This document shows positions 16,322-25,720 of a stretch of DNA of 58,451 nt, piece after piece. Origin of the DNA: Cupriavidus gilardii (GTDB lineage Bacteria > Pseudomonadota > Gammaproteobacteria > Burkholderiales > Burkholderiaceae); assembly GCF_013314895.1 (NCBI RefSeq), contig NZ_JABTYE010000029.1:1-58451 (forward strand), written 5' to 3'. Below the pieces are notes generated by a model. That model did no database searches. It had not been told where the DNA came from and worked only from the letters and a program-made list of their open reading frames with translations. Made by a program: the position numbers and the translations under genes. Each line of letters begins with the position of its first letter. The stretch's first letter is position 1.

Positions 16322-17815
16322 TCAGGCGGCGGCCGGCAACCAGTCGGCCACGCTGTCCATGTGGTCCAGCGACCAGACCCGCGCGATGATCGCGCGCATC
16401 TCCGTTTCGCTGGCGCCCTGGCGGAAGGCCGCCAGCTGCAGTGCCTTGGCTTCGAGCTCCGGCCGGCTCAGCGTATTGTCCGGATCGCCCTTGGGCACGT
16501 CGACGCGCGCCTCCAGCGAGCGGCTATCGGTGGTCGTCACGGTCACGCGGCCGATCCACTGGCGCGGATAGGCGGCGTTGATCTCCGGGTCCAGCGCCAT
16601 CGCGACCTTGCCGCGAAAGGCCGCCACGCGCGCATCGCGCAGCGCGTGCTGCTCGAATTCGCCCAGGCCGGCGTGGCCATGCCAGGCGACCAGCCCGAGC
16701 ACCGTGCCCATCGAGAACTTCGCTTGATGGATCGTCACCGGATCGACCACGGGCCCCAGTACGTCGATCGCGCCCTGGTGCACGTGCGCGGTCACGCTGG
16801 CGATCTGCTCGGCGGCCAGGCCCTCGCGCTGCATCAGCGCCTTCAGCGCGTCGGCAGCCGGGTGGGTGTGCCGGCACGAGGCGAAGAACTTGAACGAGGT
16901 CTCGGCGGTGGCCCAGCGCGTGCCGAGGCCATCGGTCAGCCGCGCCGGATCGGCGTCGCTCGACATGCCGGCCGCCATCCCTTGCGCGCCTTCGAGAATG
17001 CGGCGGGCGCCGGTGAAGCCGGCCCGCGCCAGATGGGCCGACATCAGCCCGTCCGCGGCGGCCTTGGCGGTATGCAGCTGCTTGGAATCGGCGGCATCGC
17101 GCAGGAATTCCCACAGCCCGGCCGCTTGCGTGCCGGCCGAGCCGAGCGCCTGGTTGATGCCCTCGGCATCGAGCCCGTACAGCTTGGCCACCGCGGCCGC
17201 GGCCGCCAGCGTGCCGACCGTGCCGGTGGTATGGAACACGCGATAGTGCGAGCGGCCCATGAATTCGCCGATGCGGACGCCGGCCTCGTAGCCGGCGATC
17301 GCCGCGGTCAGCAGCTGTGCGCCGCTGTTGCCCTCGGCCTGGGCCGCGGCCAGCACGGCGGGAAACACCACCGCGGCCGGATGCAGCACCGAGCCGTTGT
17401 GCACGTCGTCCTGCTCGACCACATGCGAGGCGGCGGCATTGACCAGCGCGGCAAACCACGGCGAGGTGCGGCGACGGTCGACCAGCACCTCGGCCGGGCC
17501 CTGCTGCGGGCCCATCGCCACGGCGAATTCCTGCAGCCGGCGGATCGCCGGGGCGTCCTTGCCGGCGATCGCCGAGGCGATCCAGTCGAGGAACAGATCC
17601 TTGGTGCGCTCGACGACCGGCGGCGGCACGTCGGACAGCGTGAAGCCGGCAAGGAACTCGCAGAGTTCGCGGGTGGGATAGGAGCTTGAGGAGCTGGGCA
17701 TCGGCTTGGCGTGGATCGGCTGGGTGTGGATCGGCTCGTTGCGCAACGGCTGGGCGCCGAGAACGGTGGAGGCGGTGGAGGTAGTGGAGGCGGTGGAGGC
17801 AGACAGGGTCGGCAC
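16322..17815 (-). CDS. MmgE/PrpD family protein (2-methylcitrate dehydratase-like)
   Basis: 497 residues. The family body starts at about residue 47 with TRELCEFLAGFTLSDVPPPV and includes NAAASHVVEQDDVHNGSVLHPAAV, the segment KFFASCRHTHPAADAL, and TVHQAKFSMG-like VTIHQAKFSMGTVLGLV. Members dehydrate or isomerise tricarboxylates such as methylcitrate, aconitate or itaconate-like acids. The first 38 residues come from short GGAGGCGGT and GGATCGGCT repeats, so the start is uncertain: GTG 17815 (six bases after the dehydrogenase stop, used here) or ATG 17701. It is in an operon with the acyl-CoA dehydrogenase. Confidence 0.88.
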   Translation of the reverse strand: MPTLSASTASTTSTASTVLGAQPLRNEPIHTQPIHAKPMPSSSSSYPTRELCEFLAGFTLSDVPPPVVERTKDLFLDWIASAIAGKDAPAIRRLQEFAVAMGPQQGPAEVLVDRRRTSPWFAALVNAAASHVVEQDDVHNGSVLHPAAVVFPAVLAAAQAEGNSGAQLLTAAIAGYEAGVRIGEFMGRSHYRVFHTTGTVGTLAAAAAVAKLYGLDAEGINQALGSAGTQAAGLWEFLRDAADSKQLHTAKAAADGLMSAHLARAGFTGARRILEGAQGMAAGMSSDADPARLTDGLGTRWATAETSFKFFASCRHTHPAADALKALMQREGLAAEQIASVTAHVHQGAIDVLGPVVDPVTIHQAKFSMGTVLGLVAWHGHAGLGEFEQHALRDARVAAFRGKVAMALDPEINAAYPRQWIGRVTVTTTDSRSLEARVDVPKGDPDNTLSRPELEAKALQLAAFRQGASETEMRAIIARVWSLDHMDSVADWLPAAA

Positions 17816-17821
17816 GACCGG

Positions 17822-18991
17822 CTAGAACGAGCGCGGCAGCCCCAGCACGTGCTCGGCCACATACGACAGGATCAGATTGGTCGAGATCGGTGCCACCTGG
17901 TACAGACGCGTCTCGCGGAACTTGCGCTCGATGTCGTATTCCGCGGCGAAGCCGAACCCGCCATGGGTCTGCAGGCAGACGTTGGCCGCTTCCCACGAAG
18001 CATCGGCGGCCAGCAGCTTGGCCATGTTGGCCTCCTTGCCGCAGGGCTGGCCCGCGTCGAACAGTTCGGCGGCCTTGTAGCGCATCAGGCTGGCGGCCTC
18101 GACATTGACGTAGGAGCGGGCGATCGGGAACTGGATGCCCTGGTTCTGGCCGATCGGCCGGTCGAACACCACGCGTTCGCGCGCGTAGCCGCTGGCGCGC
18201 TCGACGAACCAGTAGCCGTCGCCGATACATTCGGCGGCGATCAGGATCCGCTCGGCGTTCAGCCCGTCGAGGATGTACTTCAGGCCCTTGCCTTCCTCGC
18301 CGATCAGGTTTTCGGCCGGGATTTCCAGGTTGTCGAAGAACAGTTCGTTGGTCTCGTGATTGACCATGTTGCGGATCGGCTGGACCGTCAGGCCGTTACC
18401 GATCGCCTCGCGCAGGTCGACCACGAACACCGACAGGCCTTCCGACTTGCGCTTGACCTGGTCCAGCGGCGTGGTGCGCGCCAGCAGCAGCATCAGGTCC
18501 GAATGCTGCACGCGCGAGATCCAGACCTTCTGGCCGTTGACGACATAGCGGTCGCCCTGGCGCACCGCGGTGGTCTTGAGCTTGGTGGTGTCGGTGCCGG
18601 TGGTTGGCTCGGTCACCGCCATCGACTGCATGCGCAGCTCGCCGGCGGCGATCCCCGGCAGCCAGCGCTGTTTTTGCGCCTCGGAGCCGTGCCGCAGCAG
18701 GCAGCCCATCACGTACATCTGCCCATGGCAGGCGCCGGAATTGCCGCCGCTGCGGTTGATCTCCTCCATGATCACGGAGGCGGCCGTCAGCGGCAGGCCC
18801 GAGCCGCCATAGCTTTCCGGGATCAGCGCCGACAGCCAGCCGGCCTGCGTCAACGCCTGGACGAACTGCTCGGGAAAGGCGTTCTGCTCCTCGACGCGCT
18901 GCCAGTAGGCGGAATCGAAGCCGGCGCACAGGTCGCGCACGGCCTCGCGGATTTCGGGGTAATGCGCATCGCGCGCTTGATCGATGGTCAT
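17822..18991 (-). CDS. Acyl-CoA dehydrogenase
   Basis: 389 residues, the full family length. Visible are IPESYGGSGLPLTAASVIMEE, the FAD-binding MAVTEPTTGTDTTKLKTTA, the second signature VNGQKVWISRV, and the C-terminal LQTHGGFGFAAEYDIER. The probable catalytic Glu is in GLNAERILIAA, the position used by isovaleryl-CoA-type enzymes, not the later Glu of short/medium-chain enzymes. It inserts a double bond in an acyl-CoA using FAD and ETF. First structural gene after the LysR regulator (152 bases), followed by MmgE/PrpD with a six-base gap. Confidence 0.94.
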   Translation of the reverse strand: MTIDQARDAHYPEIREAVRDLCAGFDSAYWQRVEEQNAFPEQFVQALTQAGWLSALIPESYGGSGLPLTAASVIMEEINRSGGNSGACHGQMYVMGCLLRHGSEAQKQRWLPGIAAGELRMQSMAVTEPTTGTDTTKLKTTAVRQGDRYVVNGQKVWISRVQHSDLMLLLARTTPLDQVKRKSEGLSVFVVDLREAIGNGLTVQPIRNMVNHETNELFFDNLEIPAENLIGEEGKGLKYILDGLNAERILIAAECIGDGYWFVERASGYARERVVFDRPIGQNQGIQFPIARSYVNVEAASLMRYKAAELFDAGQPCGKEANMAKLLAADASWEAANVCLQTHGGFGFAAEYDIERKFRETRLYQVAPISTNLILSYVAEHVLGLPRSF

Positions 18992-19143
18992 CGGGGTGCC
19001 CTTCGCAGGGGAATCACGGGAATGCGGCCATTATTCCCGAGCCCGCCGCGCACCGACATTCGCATTTGCCAAAGAGCGGCTTAGGGCGCGCCTTACCTCG
19101 GCCGGACCGTGCCGCGGCCGCCGGGGAAGGGGCGTGCGGCGGC

Positions 19144-20046
19144 TCAGACCGGCTCGCGCGCCGCGTCGATCAGGTAGTGCACCAGGGTCTCGGCGAACTG
19201 CGGCAGCTCGCGGCCGGGCCGGCGCACCAGGCGCAGCTCGCGCTTGGCCCAGTCGTCCTCGAGCGTGATGAAGCGCAGCACCTTGCGGCTGGCGTAGCGG
19301 CGCGCGCAGCTGTTGGGCACGATCGCGATGCCGGCGCCGGCCTCGACCATGCGGCAGACCGCGTCGAAGCTGCCGACCTGGATGCGCAGGCTGATGCGCT
19401 TGCCCATGCCGCTGGCGATGCGGTCCAGAAACGACTGGATCGCGCTGAACTGGTTCAGGCCGACGAAGCGGCAGGTATCGAGCAGATCGGCGAAATGCAG
19501 CCGCTTGAACTGCGGCAGCGGGTGGTTGACCGGCGCGATCACGATCAGCTCGTCGCTGCACAGCTGCATCACGTCCAGGTCCTCGGTGGCGACCTCGCCG
19601 GCGACGATGCCCAGGTCCGCCGCCCCCGCGCCGATGGCCGAGACGATCTCCTGCGACAGGTGTTCCTCCAGCTCGATGTCGACGTCCGGGTTCTCCGACA
19701 GGAAGCGCGACAGCGCGCTGGCGAGAAAGGAATTGGTGGCGGTGGTGTTGGCGAGCAGCCGGACCTTGCCCTTGACGCCCTTGGCGTAGGGGCGCAGATC
19801 GGCATGCAGGCATTCGAGCTCGCGAAACACCTCGCGCGCGTGCCGCAGCAGCGCGTCGCCGGCCGGCGTCAGGCGCACCCCCTTGACCTGGCGGATCAGC
19901 AGCTGGGTCTGGAACGCTTCCTCCAGCTGCTTGATGCGGGTGCTCGCCGCCGGCAGCGACAGGAAGCTGCGTTCGGCCGCGCGCGTCAGGTTATGGGTTT
20001 CCCCTACGTTCAGAAACAGGCGCAGGTCGGTCAGATCGTAATGCAT
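19144..20046 (-). CDS. LysR family transcriptional regulator
   Basis: 300 residues, full family length. Winged helix-turn-helix at about residues 4-62 (DLRLFLNVGETHNLTRAAER, then AASTRIKQLEEAFQTQLLIR), linker, then the periplasmic-binding-like effector domain from about residue 92 (VRLLANTTATNSFLASALSR). ATG 20046 gives the normal N-terminus; the frame upstream is not protein-like. It lies between the minus-strand acyl-CoA dehydrogenase cluster and the divergent SDR gene and is the obvious regulator of both, probably responding to a pathway acid. Confidence 0.94.
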   Translation of the reverse strand: MHYDLTDLRLFLNVGETHNLTRAAERSFLSLPAASTRIKQLEEAFQTQLLIRQVKGVRLTPAGDALLRHAREVFRELECLHADLRPYAKGVKGKVRLLANTTATNSFLASALSRFLSENPDVDIELEEHLSQEIVSAIGAGAADLGIVAGEVATEDLDVMQLCSDELIVIAPVNHPLPQFKRLHFADLLDTCRFVGLNQFSAIQSFLDRIASGMGKRISLRIQVGSFDAVCRMVEAGAGIAIVPNSCARRYASRKVLRFITLEDDWAKRELRLVRRPGRELPQFAETLVHYLIDAAREPV

Positions 20047-20191
20047 CGCGTCATGATGGGTTTGGCGGGATAGAACGGAGGGTTTCGGCAGGCGGAAGGC
20101 GTCTTTTGGGATTGGCGAATTCCACTTTCGCTGCCGGCAATTTATCGTATATGCCGCTTCAATAGAACCTCGAAGGTGGGACAGGAGACCG
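20047..20191. promoter_or_regulatory. LysR/SDR divergent promoter region
   Basis: 145 bases between the two starts. GGCA, 12 AT-rich bases, TGCC at 20136-20155 is the best LysR-type site candidate, and a TATATG -10-like string overlaps it. Support is weak. Confidence 0.3.
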
Positions 20192-21145
20192 ATGATGACG
20201 GCGAAGGTGGAAGGATCGGCCGCAGGCAAGACGGCAGGCACGATGGCTGGCAAGGTCGCGGTAGTGACCGGCGCGGGAGGCGGTATCGGCCGCGGCATCG
20301 CGCTGGCGCTGGGCGCCGCGGGTGCGCGCGTGGTGGTCAACGATATCGGCGTGTCGCTGAGCGGCGAGGGCGGCGATCCCGGGCCGGCGCAGCGCGTAGT
20401 CGACGAGATTCAGGCGGCGGGCGGCGAGGCGGTGGCCAACACCGACAGCGTGTCGACCTGGCAGGGCGCCAACGCGATCGTCCAGTGCGCGCTCGACCGG
20501 TTCGGCCGCATCGACGCCGTGATCAACAACGCGGGCAATCTGCGCGACCGCATGTTCTTCAAGATGAACGAGGAGGAATGGCGCGCCGTGATCGACGTGC
20601 ATCTGCACGGCACCTTCTTCGTCAGCCGCGCGGCCGCCCCCTACTTCAAGGACCAGCAGAGCGGGGCCTATGTCCATATGACGTCGACCTCGGGTCTGAT
20701 CGGCAATTTCGGCCAGGCCAACTACGCCGCCGCCAAGCTCGGCATTGCGGCGCTGTCCAAATCGATCGCGCTGGACATGGCGCGCTTCAACGTGCGCTCG
20801 AACTGCATCGCGCCGTTCGCCTGGAGCCGGATGACCAGCTCGATCCCGTCGGAGACGCCCGAGGAGCAGGCGCGCGTGGCCAAGCTGCAGAAGATGGAGG
20901 CGGGCAAGGTCGCGCCGATGGCGGTGTTCCTCGCCAGCGATGCGGCGCGCGAAGTCAACGCGCAGATCTTCGCGGTGCGCGCCAACGAGATCATGCTGAT
21001 GAGCCAGCCGCGGCCGGTGCGATCGGTGCATGCCAGCGAAGGATGGACGCCGGAGACGATCGCCGAGATCGCGATCCCGGCGATGCGCAACAGCTTCTAT
21101 CCGCTCGAGCGCTCGCCCGACGTCATCAACTGGGACCCGATCTGA
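20192..21145 (+). CDS. Short-chain dehydrogenase/reductase (3-hydroxyacyl-CoA type)
   Basis: 317 residues, longer than the usual 250 and resembling the dehydrogenase domain of peroxisomal multifunctional enzyme. The Rossmann motif GAGGGIGRGIALALG is near residue 27, NNAGN near 115, and the catalytic Ser-Tyr-Lys set is in STSGLIGNFGQANYAAAKLG. The C-terminal extension of about 60 residues (after FLASDAA) is typical of the MFE-like group. AGGAGA upstream fixes the ATG at 20192. It would oxidise a 3-hydroxyacyl-CoA, the step after the dehydrogenase and hydratase encoded divergently across the LysR gene. Confidence 0.93.
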   Translation: MMTAKVEGSAAGKTAGTMAGKVAVVTGAGGGIGRGIALALGAAGARVVVNDIGVSLSGEGGDPGPAQRVVDEIQAAGGEAVANTDSVSTWQGANAIVQCALDRFGRIDAVINNAGNLRDRMFFKMNEEEWRAVIDVHLHGTFFVSRAAAPYFKDQQSGAYVHMTSTSGLIGNFGQANYAAAKLGIAALSKSIALDMARFNVRSNCIAPFAWSRMTSSIPSETPEEQARVAKLQKMEAGKVAPMAVFLASDAAREVNAQIFAVRANEIMLMSQPRPVRSVHASEGWTPETIAEIAIPAMRNSFYPLERSPDVINWDPI

Positions 21146-22350
21146 CGATCGGACGATCGGACCATCGGATACTCCCCGCTGCCGGCAGCGCGCTGGCAGC
21201 ACGACGTGCCGGGTGCTGACGTCCGGCGCTTCGACCGGGCAGCGCGTGGTCGCGGCCCTTCGACGGCGCATGTATCGCTGTCTCGCTTGCCTTCCTCCCG
21301 TTCCTTCCCCCGCGTCTCTCTTCGACTCTCTCCTCGATCTTCTTCTCGACTTTCTCCTCGACTTTTTTCGTCCCGCTTCTACCGGTTCATTCGATCGATT
21401 TTCGTCGACGCGTACGCCGTCGCGCATTGCGGTTTCCCCTCATCGTTGCTGCCAGCGCGGGCGGCTGCCGACCGCATCGGCCCAGTCGCCGGATGTGGCC
21501 CGCAACTTGCTGGTGTACCGACAACGGTGGCCGACGATTGCCGCCGCGCGGGCAACCGCGACAGGGACGCAGCGCCGCGTTGGACACGATCGATACGCTC
21601 GATGCGGTGGAACCTGTAGCGGTTTCGGCATTCCAATGGGCACGCACCCGCACGGTGCGCGCCACGATTCCAGAAGGGGAGACGCGATTGCCTGGACGGT
21701 GCATGGAGTCAACCGGCGAACGATGCTTCGCCACACCCGGGCCGACAGCAGGCCAAGGCCCGGGCCGATGGGTTAACCCTGCTTTTTTGCAGCGCGACGC
21801 GCGATGTCGCGGCGCTCCGTTTTCATCTCGCTTCGATCCCCACTTCGATCCCGGTCTCGCGCACGGCGAACACGACAGCAGCGTGTCGTCGAACGTTGCG
21901 CGCGAGGCCTTCGCAGCAGCAGCGATGCAGGATGTGCCAACGTACGACCCCACCCGTTCCAAGGTTTTGCAGTCCCGGTATGTCGACGATGCTCGTCGGA
22001 AGCAATCGTTACAAACAGGGCAGTGCAGCACCAAAGGGAAAGGTGTAAGGTGTGTCCGGGAACATGGTCGCACCGCCCAGTGCGAACCGGTCAGCGTGCC
22101 GCTCAGTCGCACGCAGCCAGGACGCAGTTTTCACGAGCAGGACAGCGCCGTTGCGAGTGCGCAATGCGCGTCAACAAGCTCTCCCCACTGGGCGTTATTT
22201 GACTATGATGAAGTAAAGACTTCGCAACATGGTCAGTCTTCCGCCAAGCCGGGGTGGCGGTATTCAAAGGCTGATACGTGGAATGAGGCAGGGTACCTAC
22301 CTGCAGACGGACTGCGTTCGCCTCGGACGAGACTCTGACGGGAGTGAGGT
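21146..22350. other. 1.2 kb region without a credible gene, leader of the prkA operon
   Basis: All long reading frames here translate into Arg/Ser/Cys-rich sequence with no domain and no consistent codon pattern. Visible are tandem GATCGGAC-like units right after the SDR stop (21147-21172), a pyrimidine-rich tract at about 21280-21376 with recurring CTCGAC, a CTGC-T6-GCAG hairpin near 21780, and GAAGT-AAAG-ACTTC near 22210. GC looks lower than in flanking genes. It may hold a long 5' leader, a small RNA or the remains of a lost gene. Confidence 0.55.
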
Positions 22351-24273
22351 ATGGACATTTTCGGCCACTACGCCACGCGCTTCGAAGCTCGCAAGGAAGA
22401 GGAATACAGCATCCAGGAGTATCTGGAGATCTGTAAGAAGGACCCTACTGCCTATGCGACCGCGGCCGAGCGCATGCTCGCCGCGATCGGGCAGCCAGAG
22501 CTGGTAGACACGCACCACGACCCGCGACTGTCGCGCCTGTTCTTCAACAAGGTCATCAAGATCTATCCGGCCTTCCGCGAGTTCTACGGCATGGAGGACA
22601 CGATCGAACAGATCGTCTCGTTCTTCAAGCATGCCGCGCAGGGTCTCGAGGAACGCAAGCAGATCCTCTATCTGCTCGGGCCTCCCGGCGGCGGCAAGTC
22701 CTCGCTCGCCGAGAAGCTCAAGTCGCTGATGGAGCAGATCCCCATCTATGCGCTCAAGGGCTCGCCGATCCATGAATCGCCGCTCGGACTGTTCTCGCCC
22801 GAGGAGGACGGCAAGATTCTGGAGGAGGACTACGGCATCCCGGTCCGCTATCTGAACACGATCGCCTCGCCATGGGCGGTCAAGCGCCTGCACGAGTTCA
22901 ACGGCGACATCACGCGCTTCCGCGTGGTCAAGCTGCGGCCCTCGGTGCTGTCGCAGATCGCGATCGCGAAGACCGAGCCGGGCGACGAGAACAACCAGGA
23001 CATCTCCTCGCTGGTCGGCAAGGTCGATATCCGCAAGCTCGAGGACTATCCGCAGGACGACCCGGACGCGTACTCGTACTCCGGCGGGCTGTGCCTGGCC
23101 AACCGCGGCCTGCTCGAGTTCGTCGAGATGTTCAAGGCCCCGATCAAGGTCCTGCACCCGCTGCTGACCGCGACGCAGGAAGGCAACTACAAGGGGACCG
23201 AAGGCTTCGGCGCCATTCCGTTCGACGGCGTGATCCTGGCCCACTCGAACGAGGCGGAATGGCAATCGTTCAAGGCCGACAAGAACAACGAGGCCTTCCT
23301 CGACCGGATCTACATCGTCAAGGTGCCGTACTGCCTGCGCGTGTCGGACGAGGTCAAGATCTACGACAAGCTGCTGCGCAGCAGCTCGCTGTCGGCTGCG
23401 CCATGCGCGCCGAACACGCTGAAGATGATGGCGCAGTTCGCGGTGCTGACGCGGATCAAGGAACCCGAGAACTCGAACATCTTCTCGAAGATGCGGGTCT
23501 ACGACGGCGAAAGCCTGAAGGACGTCGACCCGAAGGCCAAGTCGTACCAGGAGTACCGCGACTACGCCGGCATCGACGAGGGCATGAGCGGGCTGTCGAC
23601 GCGCTTCGCGTTCAAGGTGCTGTCCAAGGTCTTCAACTTCGACAACACCGAGGTCGCGGCCAATCCGGTGCACCTGCTGTACGTGCTCGAACAACAGATC
23701 GAGCGCGAACAGTTCCCGCCGGAGCAGGAAGCGAAGCTGCTGTCGTACATCAAGGAATACCTGACGACGCCCTTCGTCGAGTTCATCGGCAAGGAGATCC
23801 AGACCGCGTACCTGGAGTCGTATTCCGAATATGGTCAGAACATCTTCGACCGCTACGTGGTGTTCGCCGACCTGTGGATCCAGGACCAGGAGTACCGCGA
23901 TCCGAATACCGGCGAGATCCTCGACCGCAACGCGTTGAACGACGAGCTGGAAAAGGTGGAAAAGCCTGCGGGTATCTCGAACCCGAAGGACTTCCGCAAC
24001 GAGATCGTCAACTTCGTGCTGCGTGCGCGGGCCAACAACGGCGGCAAGAACCCGAACTGGACCAGCTACGAGAAGCTGCGCATGGTGATCGAAAAGCGGA
24101 TGTTCTCGACGACCGAGGACCTGTTGCCGGTCATTTCCTTCAATGCCAAGTCCTCGCGCGAGGATCAGGAGAAACACGAGAACTTCGTCAACCGCATGGT
24201 CGAGAAGGGCTATACGCCCAAGCAGGTCCGGCTGCTGGTGGAGTGGTACTTGCGCGTTCGAAAATCATCGTAA
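22351..24273 (+). CDS. prkA: PrkA family serine protein kinase (YeaG type)
   Basis: 640 residues, the family length. The N-terminal AAA+-like domain has Walker A GPPGGGKSS at residues 110-118, and the C-terminal PrkA kinase-like domain covers roughly residues 400-630. Family strings include MDIFGHYATRFEARKEEEYS at the start, GSPIHESPLGLF and SYSGGLCLANRGLLEFVEMF. YeaG acts in starvation and nitrogen-stress adaptation in E. coli; whether it is truly a kinase or an AAA protease-like protein is debated. GAGTGAGGT precedes the ATG. It is the first gene of the prkA-yeaH-spoVR operon and has a very long upstream non-coding region. Confidence 0.97.
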   Translation: MDIFGHYATRFEARKEEEYSIQEYLEICKKDPTAYATAAERMLAAIGQPELVDTHHDPRLSRLFFNKVIKIYPAFREFYGMEDTIEQIVSFFKHAAQGLEERKQILYLLGPPGGGKSSLAEKLKSLMEQIPIYALKGSPIHESPLGLFSPEEDGKILEEDYGIPVRYLNTIASPWAVKRLHEFNGDITRFRVVKLRPSVLSQIAIAKTEPGDENNQDISSLVGKVDIRKLEDYPQDDPDAYSYSGGLCLANRGLLEFVEMFKAPIKVLHPLLTATQEGNYKGTEGFGAIPFDGVILAHSNEAEWQSFKADKNNEAFLDRIYIVKVPYCLRVSDEVKIYDKLLRSSSLSAAPCAPNTLKMMAQFAVLTRIKEPENSNIFSKMRVYDGESLKDVDPKAKSYQEYRDYAGIDEGMSGLSTRFAFKVLSKVFNFDNTEVAANPVHLLYVLEQQIEREQFPPEQEAKLLSYIKEYLTTPFVEFIGKEIQTAYLESYSEYGQNIFDRYVVFADLWIQDQEYRDPNTGEILDRNALNDELEKVEKPAGISNPKDFRNEIVNFVLRARANNGGKNPNWTSYEKLRMVIEKRMFSTTEDLLPVISFNAKSSREDQEKHENFVNRMVEKGYTPKQVRLLVEWYLRVRKSS

Positions 24274-24311
24274 CGGCGCCTGCACGGGGCCTCTGAACGA
24301 GGGCAACCAAT

Positions 24312-25592
24312 ATGGCCACGGTCATCGATCGGCGGGAGAATGGCGGCAACAAGAGCGCGGTCAACAAGCAACGTTTCATCAAGCGTTACCGCGAGCAGAT
24401 TCGGCAAGCCGTAGCGAAGGCGGTGTCCGGCCGGAAGATCATGGACATCGAACAGAGCGGGCAGGTGTCCATTCCGGTCAAGGACATCTCCGAGCCGATA
24501 TTCCACCATGGCCAGGGTGGCAAGCGCGAGTGGATCCACCCCGGCAACAAGAAGTTCGTCCGCGGAGACAGTTTCGACCGCCAGCAGCAGGGGGCAGGCG
24601 GAACCGGCTCCCGGGCGAGCGACTCGGGCGAGGGCGAGGACGATTTCGTCTTCACGCTCTCGCGCGAGGATTTCCTCAATTTCTTTTTCGAGGACATGGC
24701 GCTGCCGGACATGGCCAAGCGCCATCTGGCCAAGATCGCGGAGGTCCGCAAGGTGCGCGCGGGCTTCTCGATCGACGGCACGCCCTCGAATCTGTCGGTG
24801 CTGCGCACCATGCGCAGTTCGCTTGGCCGGCGCATCGCGCTGTCCGGGCCGTATCAGCGGCGCCTGCATGCGCTGGAGCAGGAGTACAGCGAGGTCCTGG
24901 AACAGGAAGGCCCCTACACGGCGCGCGCGCAGGAGATGATGAAGGAGATGCGCCATCTGCGCGCCTGCATCGACCGCGTGCCCTTCATCGAGAAGCTGGA
25001 TCTGCGCTACAACAACCGCGTGCTGAAGAAGCGCCCTCAGGCGCAGGCGGTGATGTTCTGCCTGATGGACGTGTCCGGTTCGATGGACGAAAGCCGCAAG
25101 GACCTGGCCAAGCGTTTCTTCATGCTGCTGTATCTGTTCCTGAAGCGGAACTACGAACGCATCGACGTCGTGTTCATTCGCCACCATACGGTCGCCAAGG
25201 AAGTCGACGAGGAAGATTTCTTCCACTCGCGCGAATCGGGCGGCACGGTGGTCTCCAGCGCGCTGAAGCTGATGGTCGACGTGATCCACAATCGCTATCC
25301 GGCCAGCCAGTGGAACATCTACTGCGCGCAGGCATCGGACGGCGACAACTGGGCCGGCGACTCGGAACTCTGCGGCCGGCTGCTGCGCGATTCGATCCTG
25401 CCGCTGGTGCAGTACTACGCCTATGTCGAGGTCGCGTCGGAAGAGCCGCAGAATCTGTGGGAAGAGTACATGACGGTCAAGAGCGCGCACGAGAACTTCG
25501 CGATGCAGCGGATCATCGGCGCGGACGAGATTTATCCGGTGCTGCACGACCTGTTTCAGAAGAAGGCAGCCTGGCCGAGCGCAGGGCGCTGA
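24312..25592 (+). CDS. yeaH: YeaH/YhbH family protein (DUF444, VWA-like)
   Basis: 426 residues. Starts with TVIDRRENGGNKSAVNKQRF, the conserved DUF444 opening, followed by IPVKDISEPIFHHG. A von Willebrand A-like fold carries the MIDAS-type DVSGS in FCLMDVSGSMDESRKD (about residues 252-258). The partner role with PrkA is known from gene order in many bacteria and from E. coli co-expression. ATG 24312 is 38 bases after the prkA stop. The Gly/Ser-rich loop near residue 97 is variable in the family. Confidence 0.96.
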   Translation: MATVIDRRENGGNKSAVNKQRFIKRYREQIRQAVAKAVSGRKIMDIEQSGQVSIPVKDISEPIFHHGQGGKREWIHPGNKKFVRGDSFDRQQQGAGGTGSRASDSGEGEDDFVFTLSREDFLNFFFEDMALPDMAKRHLAKIAEVRKVRAGFSIDGTPSNLSVLRTMRSSLGRRIALSGPYQRRLHALEQEYSEVLEQEGPYTARAQEMMKEMRHLRACIDRVPFIEKLDLRYNNRVLKKRPQAQAVMFCLMDVSGSMDESRKDLAKRFFMLLYLFLKRNYERIDVVFIRHHTVAKEVDEEDFFHSRESGGTVVSSALKLMVDVIHNRYPASQWNIYCAQASDGDNWAGDSELCGRLLRDSILPLVQYYAYVEVASEEPQNLWEEYMTVKSAHENFAMQRIIGADEIYPVLHDLFQKKAAWPSAGR

Positions 25593-25720
25593 CGCATCGC
25601 TGCGCCGCTGCGCGGACCTGGACCTTGCTGCGGTGAAGCCGCGCAAGATGCCGCATCGAAAGACAGGCCTTGGCTAACCGGCGGAGACGCGATGGCGATC
25701 CGCCGACATGGGGGTGGGAA

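Noticed and set aside
21387..22112. Open frame of about 240 codons on the minus strand in the same gap
   Set aside because: Composition is like random GC-rich sequence; overlaps the pyrimidine tract and has no family motif.
21427..22338. Open frame of about 300 codons on the plus strand before prkA
   Set aside because: Translation is Arg/Ser/Cys/Pro-rich with no domain, no ribosome site and no codon-position bias; treated as non-coding.
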